This document shows, one piece after another, positions 12,229 through 27,400 of a stretch of DNA of 64,000 nt. The translations under genes and the position numbers were made by a program. Each line of letters starts with the position of its first letter. Within the stretch, counting starts at the first letter, position 1. The stretch is from Lineus longissimus (lineage: Eukaryota; Nemertea; Pilidiophora; Heteronemertea; Lineidae), in contig NC_088308.1 in NCBI RefSeq assembly GCF_910592395.1, forward strand, positions 22,457,501 to 22,521,500, given 5' to 3'. Below the pieces are notes generated by a model. It had not been told where the DNA came from and did no database searches. It worked only from the letters and a program-made list of their open reading frames with translations.

Positions 12229-15200
12229 ATTATACAAAATAATGTTTTCACATCATTCTGGTCATGATCCACGATTCTTTTACAAAATATTCCCCATGTC
12301 GCAACATGTACAATAGGAACAACACAGTCATAAACATCTGTCCACGCATATAATACTTGCATTGTCATTTACATATTATCAAAAAGCCATATTGTTTGGA
12401 CGTTATCCAAAAAAGATTAATTTTGGAAAACATCATGCCTATTTCTTTTGCCTTTTTATGGTCATTATGTTGCCTTAGATAAAGAGGACGGGTAAATAGT
12501 CCTTTACGGCTGAAGGTGAAGGTCACCTGATAATTGTACTCTCACAACGTGTCTATTAAAGACCGAATCAGTCGGCCCCAAATTAAAGTTATGAGAACAC
12601 TGCTTTTCTGATTTTTCTGCGTGTGATTTGAGACTTTATACTGCAAACCATAAAATTTCCGAGGGTGTAAACTTGATTCAAAATCAAGACTGCAAAAATT
12701 TGACCTTTGAGGTCGGAGACATTACAGAACAGGCACGATGTTTTCCTGATTTTGGTGACAGGTGACATATAAAATCAAGAAGCATTTTAAGGCACGTTGG
12801 ATTAGTGTAGTCTAATCCAATCTTACTTTGCTATTGTGCAGTACACTGTGCAAAGTGTCAATGCTGAATAGTGGGAATAAGTGCATTATTTTTGTAAAGT
12901 GTACATCTAACAGAATGAAGTTTTGGTTCACAGAATGAAAATGAAATTTAACAAAACTTGTTTATAGAGCTAATACTTTCCAATCTGCAGCTGACACTTA
13001 ATTTACATGTAACTCAATATATTTTTTCACAGCAGATGACAACAACTAAATCCTGAAATCAACAAAAGTAATCAAGGTTGAAAGTTATCAAGGTTGAACA
13101 TTTCATTATAGATCAATATCAGATTTTTTATCCACATGTATATTCTCTAAATAGCAAAATCAGTTCCTGTCTATATAATCTTTCCAAATTGTGGGGTTTT
13201 TTTCAAATTCGATATTACTAACACACTGATGAACAAGATGAACAATGAATACTACATGATGAACAATGAACATTGCAGATTATACCAAATGAACATTAGC
13301 AGTTGAAATTATAATAACAGGACCAGCCTGTTCTAGTCAAAAGTGTGTGCCAAATAACCCTCGGGAGTGGGGTCGTTGCTGGCACACAGTGACAAAAGGC
13401 CTAATTGTTGATTACAGTCGACAGCGAAAGACTTTAAGTTGGCACAAATATTTTACCATGATTATGGCCGTTTATCCTAAGAATGAACAACATATTTCAA
13501 AAATCATGCAGACAAACTGTCTGAATCCACAAAAACAAAGGAACGACAGACTAAGCTTTGAAATATGCAACATATTTTTTGTCATGATTTTGATAATTTT
13601 TATTCTCATATTTTGAAATAATAACTGAGATGTTGATAGACATCAGTTAAAACCATATACATGTAGTTTCTTTGAGTATAGTTCAAATATTTTTGTTCGG
13701 CACAGACTACATGTATCTTTTTTCTTTGAAGCTCACTACATTGTTGAGCTGTGTGGCATCTTAACAATACACAATACACAATTCAAGCTGAAATGTTATA
13801 CGCAGCTACCTGAATGTGTTAATTCAAAGTAAACATTAATCAAAATCTCGAAGTATAATTAGAAGAATCTAATATTTATTTACATGTGAACAAAGTGAAA
13901 TGATCTAAATAAATTTTGAAATATCTAGCAAAATATTTTACACATTAATACTACGAATGTAAATCATGGGAAAAGTTGAGTATATAGAACATGAAAACAT
14001 ACATAATATGAGATCAGTGAAGAATGCTTATAATCACCTCCTCCCCCTTCCCCAGGTAAATAATCAGGCTCCTAGCATTTGATTCCAAGCTGATTGTGAA
14101 AGCAGGCTCAAAGATTTCTCGGGAGCATCTCGTTAAGTGAAAACGTCTAGTAAAGTATGTTATCACAGACATAGCGGTAAAACGTACTACAATGTGGTTC
14201 CGTCAATTATATCAGAAGAAACGACGTATGACTCAATCAAATATTTTGTTCATCAAACATTTTTTTATTATGATTGACTGCAACAAATGGCTCAAATCTT
14301 AGTTCTGGCAAATATGATTCAGGGTTTATTTTCATCTTTTTAAAGAATACTTTTTTGAATAGGCAAATTTAGTCCATTTTGGCAGTAAATACATGTACAG
14401 TCAATGTGTCATTCTAGCGTGCGCCATATTTTTCTTAATAAGTACAGTACCGTATTTTCCGGCGTATGACCCGCGGCTTTTTGCCCTCAAACAGGCCCAA
14501 AAAGTAGGGGTGCGGGTAATACAAAGGTGCGGGTCTTGCATGGATTCTGAGAGGGATAAGCCCCAACCCCAAAGAAAAAAAAGGGGACCAAACTGGTTAC
14601 TTGATAAGGATTTATGTCCATCGTTTTCGCATTGTTTTCAACCAACATTTCCGCCATGATCGCATAGTTTGTGATGTCTCCGCTAGGGAAAATAGTTACG
14701 GCCATGCTGGAATTGATCCACTTTGGTTAACAATTAAAAAAAACATGGCGGTTCTAGGATGTCAACATCAATGAATGGCTTACTATTTTTGGAGAATGCG
14801 GGTCTTGGAGCAGTGCGGGTCATAATCAGGTGCGGGTCTTGCGTGGCTTTAGGTAATGGTCAAAGGGGGTGCGGGTCATAGGGCAGTGCGGGGGATAATC
14901 CGGAAAATACGGTACTTTAATCTTCAGTTAAATCATTTGAAAACACATGAATTCTTGAGGCAAAATGAAAGAACAATTAGACACTCTGAATCATTGCTAG
15001 CAATGTGTTGCTAAGCGCTCATGTACATTAATCCCTGGCACCATGGATGACATCTGGTGCAGAAATCTCCCATGCACATTTTCACATATGCTTTTCCCAA
15101 AGTCATTACTGGGCCAAGGTTGAGTCCAATTGTTTGCACACCAGGTCATTATTTAACCCTCTTTATTTTAATCTCAATCACAGTATAAATTGTTAAGTTG

Positions 15201-15665
15201 AACCATGAAATGAAGATTGATTTAAACCAGATGCCACAGAAGTGAAAAATTTAAGAGGTTTCAAATGAGAACAGATTTAGCCAAGTTGATTTCGGGTGGT
15301 CATAATTACCGGTCTCAGTGTTTGACAGCAGACGACAGAGGAAACCGAGAACTTACTGACCATCTCTCAGTTTGTAGTTATCAGTAATGTAGAAACTAAC
15401 ACTGCATGATTCAACCTAACCTGACATGAATAAATAATATTGATACCTTTAGATATAAACATAAATAAAAAGCTTGCATTGTCTATTAGCTTGTGTTTGA
15501 ACGACCACAAGCGGAATTACAAGAAGCAGGGCTTCTTCATCAAGTCGAATACTTCTATAAATCTGGAATCCAAACTTTTCAAGTTTTTCCATTGATCATG
15601 AACTAAAATCATGTCAATTTCAGCAGTCTTTGATTCCAACACCATCACAGCCAATGCGTACAGTC
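12229..15665 (-). other. Probable 3' UTR of the ABCA gene
   Basis: AT-rich, no conserved coding frame after the stop at 15666-15668. It carries the 473-bp inverted-repeat element at 14445-14917. The true extent depends on which poly(A) signal is used. Confidence 0.4.
14445..14917. mobile_element. pogo/Tigger-like MITE
   Basis: Starts CAGTACCGTATTTTCCGG and ends with its near-perfect reverse complement; about 30 bp of TIR with a few mismatches. TA flanks both sides (14443-14444, 14918-14919). The CAGTA terminus and TA target are typical of pogo-type elements. The interior has repeated GTGCGGGTC words and no transposase. Confidence 0.75.
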
Positions 15666-18430
15666 CTATAACTTTGTTGATTTCTCGTCGAGTACAATGC
15701 CGGAATGACCAGTGATATTTTTATCGTACTGCGACGCACTCATGTTGTCGTACATTTGATTCTCGTAACCCTTTGGATCGTTGTATTCCATGCCTCTCAT
15801 TGGCCGAGAGTTCGTGGCATAAAGACTGTTGTCGAACGCAGCGGATTGAAATACATCATTTTGTTTCGTCTCGATGTCACTTTGGGAATCATCATCGATG
15901 ACGCCATCATCTTGATCTTGCGAGAAGTTCACGAACACCTAGATATTGGAAAAGATAGGTCAATTTTTTCTATCTCACAAACACCAAGTACACAGTGATG
16001 ACCACTCATTGGAAAGCTCGTGATGAGCAGAGTATGATCGTATGATGATTTGTGTCAGGATAAAGCTTTCCTTTGATCAATGACACATTTTCTAACATGT
16101 TCTCAAAATAAGGCTAATTCAGCTTACCTGGTCAAGGGTTGTTTGGTTGACTGAGTAGTCTTCCACCCCAAGGATATGTCTCTCATCCTCCATTAAGGCG
16201 AAGATATTGGGAAGTTGGGACATATTGGAGGGGATATTGAACACCAGCAATTGGAAATGTTGGTCCTGAAACGAATATGACATGAAATTCTGAATATATT
16301 GTACTTCTGACCTTCACACCCCTTACTTATATAGAATGAAGGGGTCTCTCTGTCAGTCAGTTACATAGGGTGTGGAATGAAGGGTGACTCTTTCAATCAG
16401 TTCCATTTAGGAGGTATGCTCTGACTTCTTGAACAATTACACCAACAAGAATGTATACAAAATATTTCAGCACAAATCAAGCCCATGCTCACTGAAAACT
16501 TACCTTTAGGACGGCACCGGGGAATCTACTCTGAACAAACTCAGTAACCTCTAGCGGACTTGCCTTCTCTGAGAGGCGGACAGTGAGCGTGTAACCCTCC
16601 CCAAACCTGGAAGGTGAAAATCGAATGTCGAAATAGAAAATAGGAAAACTCTGAGGGAAAATCAGTAAGATGACTCTCATTATTTGTTGAAAGGCCGTGC
16701 AGAAATATGGTGGTGGTGAAAGCATTACACAGCAGAACCTCCCTTAGCAGACACCTCTTGATTAAGGAAACCCTCTCTATTAAGGACACCCTCTCTATTA
16801 AGGACACTAGTTGTGGACCCAAATTGGTTGTTTCCATTCGATTGGACCACTCAAATCAGGACACTGGTATCCTTAATCATTGTTGATACAGAAGTTCTAC
16901 TGTACATGTAGCCTCAAGTTCCTTCAAACACAAGCCATCCCAGACTTGTTTTGATCTGAAAGATTTCACATATCGTAGAAAACGGTGTTTCTTGATCTCT
17001 GTTTCCAGAAACACTACTTGAGTTTTCCAACGGCATGCTGAACACTTACTTGGATCGGAGATGCTGCGGGCTTCCCAAACATCTGAACTGACCATTCACC
17101 ATGATGGCTATCCTCGTACAAAGGAATTCACACTCGTCCATCTTGTGGGACGTGAACACAATGGAGCGATCGTCGTGAATCACATCCATCAATGCGTTCC
17201 AGACATATCGTCGCATCTGGGGGTCCATACCAGCAGTGGGCTCGTCCTGCAAGCAAACAGAGATCGTCAAATCAAAAGAATATTTGAAAACTTTGTGAGC
17301 AAACACATATGAAAGTGGAGTTGTGTGATTTTAGGAGGGCCGGCATATTCTAATTGTCAATAAGAAGAAGAAGTCTGACCCAAATTGACACCTAACTCTA
17401 GTGGTATACAACAAAATTATTCTTTAGCGAAATCTGAAGAATAAGTATGACGATCATAAAAGGCATTTATGCACAGATTTTCTTACCAAGAGTACAAGTT
17501 GTGGGTCACCGATCATAGCAATCGCTATGGATAGTCTCCGCCTCATACCGCCGCTGTAAGTCGAGACGACCTTCTTCACACAGTCTTGGAGGTGAAGCAT
17601 ATTGACCAGGTCTTTGATAACCTAAAAAAGAATGGAAGCGTATCTGTAGAATCTGTCTTTTCGCCATACTAACAGGGGAAATGATGTTTTTCAATATGCA
17701 GGGAATGGTCCAAGATTACGTTTCAGATTCGGGATAGAGGAAAACTCAAGCAAATGGGGATGGAGGAGCTAAATTAATAGCAGACTTACCCTGTCTGCAT
17801 CTGGGCCACTGATCCCCTTCAATCTGGTGTAACAGCGCAGGAGTTCACCGCCCGTCAACTGCCGATCTAACGCGTCAAACTGCGGGCAATAGCCGACATT
17901 TGATGAAAGGTTTGACGTGCAGTGTGTGATGTTCTTGCGGAAGAGACGGGCTTTGCCACTAGAGGGAGGCACTTCACCGGTCAGCATCTTGAATGTGGTC
18001 GTCTTGCCGGCACCATTGAGACCAAGCAGACCGAAGCACTGGAAACAAATTGTGTGTATAATAAGTAATTTCGGTAATGATTCCAAAAAATGTCAATCGC
18101 CATCTTAACTAGAAACTGTATTTAAAACAGGGTCATAAGCCATTGTGAATCTAGGTATTAACTTTCCCTGCTAGATACATCATCGCAGCGATGCACCAAC
18201 AAAGTTAGCACCACTTGTTGATTTCAAATAATTCAAAAGAACTTACATCTCCCCTCGGTATCCCAAGACTGACATGATCGACGGCTCTGACTGAGTGCAT
18301 GCCGCTGCGGTAGTACTTCGAGAGTCCCTTGACCACCAGCATGTCATCTTTAGCGCCACCTGTCATCACGCGCTTTGTCTCTTGAACGACGTCATCATCT
18401 TCTTCGTCACCGTGGGTTACAGATCTTGAA
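15666..18430 (-). CDS. ABCA block: NBD2 and C-terminal tail
   Basis: Exons 18247-18430, 17790-18038, 17487-17621, 17050-17246, 16504-16606, 16128-16265 and 15666-15938. Walker A is [11 protein letters not shown]-loop YCPQFDAL, signature [12 protein letters not shown], Walker [14 protein letters not shown] (split by an intron) and H-loop [10 protein letters not shown], so the second ATP site looks functional. The regulatory segment ends with [18 protein letters not shown], nearly identical to the ABCA1 C-terminal signature. The last exon adds an acidic tail with many Asp/Asn residues that ends in T-K-L, a possible class I PDZ ligand; ABCA1 also ends in a PDZ ligand, though of different sequence. 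Confidence 0.93.
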
Positions 18431-21400
18431 CTAGGAGGAAAAGGCACTTTGATATAATACAATCCGTGGTAAGGAATTCTAGGGGGGAGGGGGCATTGCC
18501 AGAGAAGGGTGTTCTCAAAAGTTACTGAATTTTCACGATTCAGAGATTCATGCTGAAAAGTTTTTCTGGTCCATATCAAAGAAAAGAAAAGGCGGGCAAT
18601 GCTGATAAAATATCTGTGTCAGCATCATTTTAGGTGGTCAATCCGGTTATCGCAAACTGACAAATTTTAAAATACAGCCTTTATATCTGATTCAAAAAAC
18701 TCCAACACTCTATACTCACCCATTTGAACAGCATTCGCAAGTCGTCTCCATCCATATTGTGATGAGCAAGAAGACGACACCCTGAATACCGAGAGCGACG
18801 AAATGCCAGCCCAGCATCTCGAACGAGAACGGACTCTTGTAGACGTCTTCATTATACGGTTCAAAAATATCGGCCAGGATCTGGTTACGAGCGAGCTTGA
18901 TGAAGCCGTCGCCAAGTGCGAAGGATGGTGAGGCAAGGAAGATGTACTCGATGTAGTATAAGGCAGTCTTCACAATCTGCAACCAAGAAATTCACAATTT
19001 TTCAATGCCATTCGCCATCCAATTTCTTTCAAGAATCACGACAGTGGAAGAAAATTTAGCCATTGTTATACTTTATATGGTCAGTGAAGCATATATCTTT
19101 ATCACCTCTGTTCATATTAAGCTTGACAGTAATAAGTCAGGAACGGATCCCCATTTTGCGAGTTGTTGCCAGAAGGCTATCATTGCTATTTTCTGCTGCG
19201 CCACTCCCCATCCATGTCGTGTCCGCTGTTGCCAAATTTATGAGTTGCCCCGATTATATAGCAGCACCTTTTCAAAAAAGATTCTGTGCAAAAGAATGCA
19301 CCTGCATCAAAAGCTTACAGCACTTACCGGGCTTGCAGTGACAAAAGTTCCTAACAAGAATGTACACAGCGTCAAGGTGATTCCAATGAACAGAAGGAGG
19401 ATGAAACTGGTCATGAAAGCTGAGCTGGCATCCTTAAACGTGCGCACCATCATGTAACAGAATGGAGTGGCGGCCCAACTAAAACAAAAGAGCACAAAAA
19501 TCCATTAGGACTTTATACTTTGAAAAAAAACCTACATGTATTTGTTTTAAATACAAAAATGTGTTCTCTTAAACAATGTATTATGACACTGGGCATCCCA
19601 AGGGCTTTTAATTGATTCCCAATATTTCATACTCACAAATCAAGACCTCTTTCATCTCTGAACTCATAAAAATTAATGTGATATAGGGCATTTCAACAAC
19701 GTGCAAATCACGTACATGTGGTCATTGATCTTCAGGTGAGCATTCATATATCTTACAGGGGTTTTAGGAAATCTTCAAGAGGACACTTTCCTATTACCAT
19801 AGCTGGATAGGACCAATTTTAATAGTTCCCAGGTACATTTTGTCTACAAGTATGTCTACATTGAAACCATAAAACATAAACTTACCCAAAGAGAATCATG
19901 AGTACCACAGATGCTTGGAGGTTCTGCCTGGCCACGTAGATTGGGATATCGAAGCCATACATGATGCCCGCCGCGACACCTACAGGGATCGCGAACATCA
20001 ACTGAAAGGATTGGTTGAATATTAACTTGAAATTAAATACTTGTTCCAATTAAAAAACAGTTTTTGCTATTTATTTATAAAACTCATGACGTTGTAAGAA
20101 TTCTCAGCCTTTCAAGTGTTTCTGCCTAAACTTTAACACGTACCATATCCCAGAAAATGGAGGTCAGCCAGTACAAGACAGGGCCTATACCGTAGACGAA
20201 CTGGAGTCGCTTCTCCTGGTTCAGATTCTCGGCAACCGGGTAGATGATGAGGCTGGCTGGGATGAAGCAGAACGCCACTAGGATGACAATGGATGTGCCA
20301 AGATGGGACGCCCTCTGGAGACTGGAAAGATGAGCAGAATACGTTATTAAGGCCTATGTCGTTAAATATTTGAAATTTTTAATTGAGGTTTTAAAATTTC
20401 AAATTGTGTAAATATATACCGAATGTTAATTTCAACAATGCCGTTATGCAGAGAGGTATCATTTACTATGAATACAAAGTTTCGGCAACGAATACCGCGC
20501 ATATTAAAATGCTACCCCACCCCCGGAGGAGGAATACTCCCTTGAGAAAAATCACCTCCAAGTGCTGAGCGAACGCTAAAGAAGAAGTCGTCAGGGGAAT
20601 TGTTAGAAATATACATACATGGTTTCAGCACTCAGCTGTTCCGTGGTGAGTGGAAGAGGATGATTGTAGACTGTGATACCTAAACAAAGACAAGGTCACG
20701 AAACATTTAAATAAGGATTGTTGCAAGTAGAGCATGGGCACACATGTTTGTAAGCTGTTCATTTAACGCAACAATGAAAATGATGCAATTAAAGTAATGA
20801 CTAATAATTTGCCCCTAAGGGTGGTTTTTGCAGCCTGACCCCCTGGTAACACCAATGCACATTACACAACCTGTCAGACTTCATGCAGACAACTTAAGTT
20901 CCAACGTTTCGATCCTTACCATATTCTGAAGGGTCTTGCCCGAGAATTTCCTTGGCATACTTCCTCTGCACCGCATTGCTCAGGCCGTTCACGTATGATG
21001 GCAGGCTGTGGATTCCTCGATTATTAAACCAGACGGTCGCAGTCTGGTCCTGAGCGGCCGCCGATTGGGTGTTTCCAAATTCCCAGCCACCAAACCTGAA
21101 ACAACAGTGAAGTGTCTTTGTCAGAGACAAAAGGATATACCTCACACTGTGTTAGGCTTTACCGTAAACCATGAAATTTTCATATGAATTTTCCCACGAA
21201 AGTACTGTCAAGTGCTAACACAAGAAACCAGCATTGTCATGCAATAACCATTAAATTTCAGCACCCAACGCAATATTGACATGAAGTCTACCACCAACTG
21301 AAAATGATGAGCACATCGTGAAGATGTCACAGTTTGCAGTAGAGTGAATGAAAATGACTCGTCACAAATTACAGAGACCATCAATCAGTGTGAAATACTT

Positions 21401-24400
21401 ACAATCTGAACAACTACAAATTATTTAAAGACCAGTGCTTGCATTATCCCTCCATCAATTAACCCAAAGGAAAATTTAGGCATGCAAAATTTTGGGATCT
21501 TTTCAGTAAATATCCATTGATCATGTATAAAAATGTATACCTGTCATTGGGGAAATCTTGATATGTCCTGAGGATCCAGTCAGTAATGTTGTAACTGTCG
21601 AGCTTGAACATGGTCTCCGACGAGTTCATCGTTTTCCTTGGTGGTGGGTAACCTTCTGCGTATGCCGGGCACACCTGTCTCGCACCGTCACATTTGCAGC
21701 TCGGTGGGTTCTTGTACTGGTCTTTTTGCGCTTGCGTCAGGATCGGCGTGGTGAACGGCGGTGAGACAGTTTGATTGAGGCACACCGCTATTTCCCTGCA
21801 ATGGAAATGAATTCGTTTAAGGATCTGTATGACCCGAAATCTGACAGATTTATCATGCTATTCTAATCATAATCCCATTAATGACATCACCGAGCCGTTT
21901 TCCATTACCCAGATTATTTGACAACGCTGGCAATGACGTAATTGCATCATGCTATCGGGTTGGCATAAAGTCTGATCTACAGTCCAGATCACAATTGACA
22001 TCCCTTTAATTTGGCATATTTGGCATAAAGTCTGATCTACAGTCCAGATCACAATTGACATCCCTTTAATTGCATCAGTGGTGGGTGTCACCGACGTGCT
22101 ATACCCAGTGCATAGGCTGCACGTAATCTATGTGTCAATTGTGCCCGTGGACTGTAAGCTGCACTAAGGACTAGGAGGCAAAGTGTTTCCCGCACCAGAA
22201 ATTCTGCGAAATAAGAAAAGCGAACATTAGGCATCTTTCAACTACACGTATCTTAATGTTGAAATACAACTCTCTCCCTGTCTCTTTGCGTGAGCTTGCG
22301 GACACCAATGCATTTTAAAAAACGCCTAAAAACTCAGCTTTTTATAAAATGTTTTAGTAATGTCTAGTCAACTTTTTTATCAAAAATGTCAAAAATTGTA
22401 TTTTATAATGTACTAAATCTACTTCTTCTATTTCTGTCACTTATTTTACGTCTTTATATATATATATTATCTTTTGTAAAGTGCTGAGGAAATGATGATT
22501 TTATTCGTTATTGTAGAACTCTTATTTAATAAATATTAATATTATTATTATTATTATTATTATTATTGTGAAACGGTCAAATGCTTCAGAAAAACAGTTT
22601 ATTAGTGAAAACAGAGAAGAAGTATTATATTGATGGGAGTATATACTTTAAAGGGTACTGTACATACGATACAAAGGACATAAGTATAATGGCATGCAAT
22701 AATCAGAAATATCAAAATTATGATTTTTATGTCAAAATTGACAAACAAGATAGCGAAATGTTTAAGAAAATTCATGCAATAGTTAGGATGCAGCTAATTT
22801 AGAAATATAATAAGTCTTCTCCTGAACTCGATATTTGGGATTCGAGTGTCGAAATGAACTTTTGAATGGAACAAAAAGCAGGGACATGCTGTAACACTCA
22901 ACTTGAGGTAGGTTTGAAGGAAATACGAGAGCAATCGTGAAAATGAGAGCGATTTTCAAGATTTCTGTACATCTTGGACAGAAAAGCAGGCCGTCTATGC
23001 AGGTTGCCTATAGCCTGAATACACAATTTAGAAGCAGGTGTCAACAAAGTTTGCAAATAAAGCATGAAAAGCAATTTTCGGCAAATTCGCTTCTTAAATA
23101 TGTGAGATGGTGAGTTTCTGATTGTGTTACCTCGAAGCTAGTTCCTCCTTTCTCTGTCTGTCCCTATACCAGACACTAAAAAATTGGCGAGAAATTAGCA
23201 AAAAATACCAACAAGCCATATGGTTCAAAATACAAAAAAAAAACTTGTAATCAAAACCCAATGCAGAACATGCGGTGAATAAGTAATAGTGGAAAATGTT
23301 GATCATCGTGAAGTTATAGGTGAATGAAAACATGCAATGACTTTGGTAAGTCAGCAAAACATACAAGAGTATTGCATTCCTGAGAGTTACATGCCAAAAG
23401 GGGCTTCAGTGTGTCCCAAAAAGGTATCAATATGCTAAGATTACTGAAAGATGTATTCGCTGATATTCTTTGGTAATATTCATTATTTCAATCGAAAGTT
23501 GTATTTTTTATGAAAATCTCATCAATTCGGAATTCCATTATTTTTAATGTTATCGATGTTTTCATTGTTCTTAACACTTTCCATCAGGGATCATCTATGA
23601 TTTTCTGACCAAAAATATTTCAAAATAAACCATCAGAAACCAGCGCAAAATCAAAAGGACTTCAGCTGGAGGTGGTATTCTTTGTGTTATCTGATTATAA
23701 AACTATGCAGGCCGTCTACGTTTGCAAACAAGGTCAGCTTCGTATGGAAAGAATTTCAAACAAACCAGTACAAAAATTTGGGAAAATTGTGCTATATTAT
23801 CGTAACAACAATATTTTCAGCAAATTAAGCAAATTGACAGATTGTGGGACACCCTGTAGTAACACATTTTACCATTGGCCATATTCTTTTTTAGGGTTAG
23901 TCTCTTTGGAAGTACTGTGAGAGGGGAAAGTGAAGAAATTATAGGAAAGAACAAAAAAGAAATGTAATTGAAACCTGCATTTTGATTGTTCCCCTTAAGC
24001 AAAGCCAGCTGTAAGCACACAATGATGTTAACCCAGCTAAGAAGCACCAATGCCAACACAAATGTTACATCCCTTCTTGCAGAGGCTGTAGATCCAGGAG
24101 CCAGAAAAAGAGGGGGCGACCACTACATCTTTTATCAAAATTCCTCGAGCGTTCAAAAATGTCACTGTCAATTTCAAAGATTATTCATCAGGAATCGGGG
24201 GAGTGCGTCGGATGTACGCTTACAGCTGATTCAATTGCAAAAGGTCCAAATAAACCATTCATCAACACAAATACAATGTGTTAAGGAAAAGAGATGGAAT
24301 GAAGACAAGGCCAAAGACAGTGTTAAGTTGTGATGTTATTTATTGAGTCCCACACACAGTTTACCATTCGCCATTGTCCATTTTAAAATTTCTGTCAACC

Positions 24401-27400
24401 CAGACTGAAACACTGGAAATGGTCAAGGAATTGAGATGCATGTCCAAAATAAAACAGGCGTGGAACAAGGACTTCTAAAGCAATTTTCTTTGTAAATACT
24501 TTAGAGCCAGTTAATTGAGAGCGAAATGTACTAAATAACTAGTCTTCAGCCAAATGTACTAAAATCACAGCAAAATGTACTAAATAACTGGAGTCTTCAG
24601 CAAAATGTTCTTAATAACTGCCGTCTCAAAGTGACTTGTTGAGATAGTTCGATTATACGCCAATTTGTTAATCGTTGAATCAAACACGCAAATTAAGATA
24701 ATCTTACGTGTTAATCAGATCTCTAAACTACAGTACTTACTTGGGTAGTGAGCGGAATCCAGGCATACAATTGGTTGAAATTCCAGGAGGGCCGAGTAAA
24801 CTCTCTGACATCAATTTGTTGAAGTTGATTGGGTTTGAATTCCTTTTTTAATGAAAAATACAAATTACAAATTTGATCACAAACTCCATCAAGGGCCCCT
24901 TTTTGGGATATATCAGGAAATACTAACAAATGTCCTATGATTCCTGGTATCTGCAGCACCCCCTTGATTTTGTTTCTTAAATTTTTTAGTAAGGGGGTAG
25001 AAGTCAAGATTTTTATATTTTATCTCACGGATGCATAAAGCTTGACTTAATTCCAATAAACAACTGTTTCATGATTTCTTAACTAAAAATGGCAAAATCG
25101 TCACAACAGCATCATAAGCTTACTTGTAGAAGACATTTCCTCCATACAGAGCCGGCGTCATCTGTCGGGATCCGGAGTCCCCAACTCCTGGTGATACGGT
25201 GTTGGTCCACATTGCAAAGGCAATAAACAAGCAGGGCAGAATCAGATACGTAATGAAGCCTCGGAGGAAGCGACGATGGTGGTGGAAGCGCTTGACAAAG
25301 AGCGACCAGAACTGGATGAACTTCAGAGCAATGCCGCCCACTTTGAAGACGGTCTTCTTTCGTTGCTGGGTCGAGGTTCCGTTGATGCCATCTGTGCCAC
25401 TGATGCCATTCACCCCATTGATGCCATTTGTTCCATTAGCTCCCTCTGGTGGCTGGGCTGAAATTGAAAAATGTTTACATTTAAAGGGTGTGCCGAAAAA
25501 GCTTGAAGAATGCACTAAACTGATGCGATTATCTGTCAATAAACCAAAGAGTTGAGCACTCTTCAAATATTTTTTCAATCCAACTGTACTTTTAATAGAA
25601 AATATGGGCCAAGAATAATCCGCTTAACGATGTCTGATGGAGTCAGCATGGGGGGGGGGGGGACTGTCTACTACATACCTCCATTGACAGGCGCTGGTGG
25701 CTCCTCAATGCTCAGAGACATGACCCCGTTGTCTGGGGAGGTGCCGTTGGTCTGCTTCATGCTGTGTTGATGATGCATCTCATCGACATTCTCGCGTGTC
25801 AATTGCTTGCCATTGTCAGCCAGGTGGCAAAGACTCAGGAACACCTGAAATATAAATTTTTATCAGAATCAACCAAATTTAGATATCATGATGGAATCCA
25901 CACACAACAAAGGCACGGTGGTGCTGAAGTGTTATTACATACCTCCTCTAGCGTAGTGTCAGACACACCATAAGACGAGATCATCAGGTCATTAGTAAAC
26001 GTGTTGAGGAGGCTGAAGAACTTGTGGTACGTCTCACGCTGGCTGATCGGGAGTAACACGCGCACTTCTGATCCGACTTCTTCCTCGATGTAGGCCCCGG
26101 GTAGTTCTCGGCTGATGAACTCCATAACGGCACCGCTGTCGAATGACTTGACCTGAAGCAGAACATGTGTATTTCATGAGCACATCCTTTTTCAGGAAAT
26201 ACTTAAAGGAGAGCATTGTCATGTAGGACATTAGAATGCAGGAGTTAACCCTGATTTTAGTACAAAGACCCAACAGCACAGTGGCACTATAAATTATAAG
26301 ACAAACCTACCGAATCTGCAGAAGCATCAGGGTCCACTTTCGATTTCGAGATAGTCAGGAGGTAGCCTCGGCCGAACCTGTTCTTCAGGAACATGGATGA
26401 TCCGGTGCACAGGAGTTTGCCCTGGTGCATGACGGCAATCCTGTCTGCAAGAATGTCTGCTTCATCCAAGTGATGGGTGGTCAGCAGGATGGTGCGGCCT
26501 GAAAAATGTAACAATCAAATAATTATATGTTAGCATTGATTAGGAGACAATATACAAGAGGACACACTGAAGTCAAAAGCATCCCCATTAATTTTCTCAT
26601 TTACAGGACTTGCCCAAGCTCACAATATTTCTTTTTCAGGCATCAAATTCACACACGACTGACACCCTAACCAGCATATTCCTGCCCATGAAATATCTGA
26701 TCACCGTACCTTCTTTGTGTTTGGCAATCAGATCCCAGATGTTCCTCCTGGCCGCAGGATCAACGCCAGCCGTCGGCTCATCAAGGATGACTACACGGGA
26801 ACCGCCAACAAAGGCGATGGCGACCGACAGACGTCTTTTCATACCACCCGAGAGGTTACGCACTTTCTCGTTCTTGAAGTGGCGCAGGCCCATTGAGTCC
26901 AGTAGGCTAGAAAGGAGTTAAGAAATGAGTGAGGGAATTTCCAAGTGTTCCCAATTCAGTTGACTACAGAACTGCTTTTGATGCAATCATGCGTTTGTTA
27001 AGAATTTATAAGGTAAGGTTTTGCAGCAGATGTCACAGTCAATTTTCAATCAAAATTTGAAGTCCGTTGTTTGGAAGACTACAGATTAGCTATTTACTCG
27101 CTTAGAAAATTAGTATTGGTATTACACATCCATTGCACTTACCTAGAAATGTCTGCCTTCAGTTTCTTGGCGCTCAAAATGCCTTTGAGCTTGCCAAAGA
27201 ACTTCATGTGTTCCTTCACCGTCATACTGGGAAAAATAGAAAGACAGTAGAATGATGTGCTGATTTTGGAATCTTTTCCTCTGCATTTGCTCTTTAAAAT
27301 AGCCTGATATGGAAAACACTCATGTTTCTAGCCAAGTGATCTATAGGGCCTTTGGCTCTGAATTTGGCCGAGGCAATGTGGATGAGAGACATTTCAATAC

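Noticed and set aside
19005-19457. 150-codon + strand frame
   Set aside because: Antisense to a TMD2 exon and intron; no start context or similarity.
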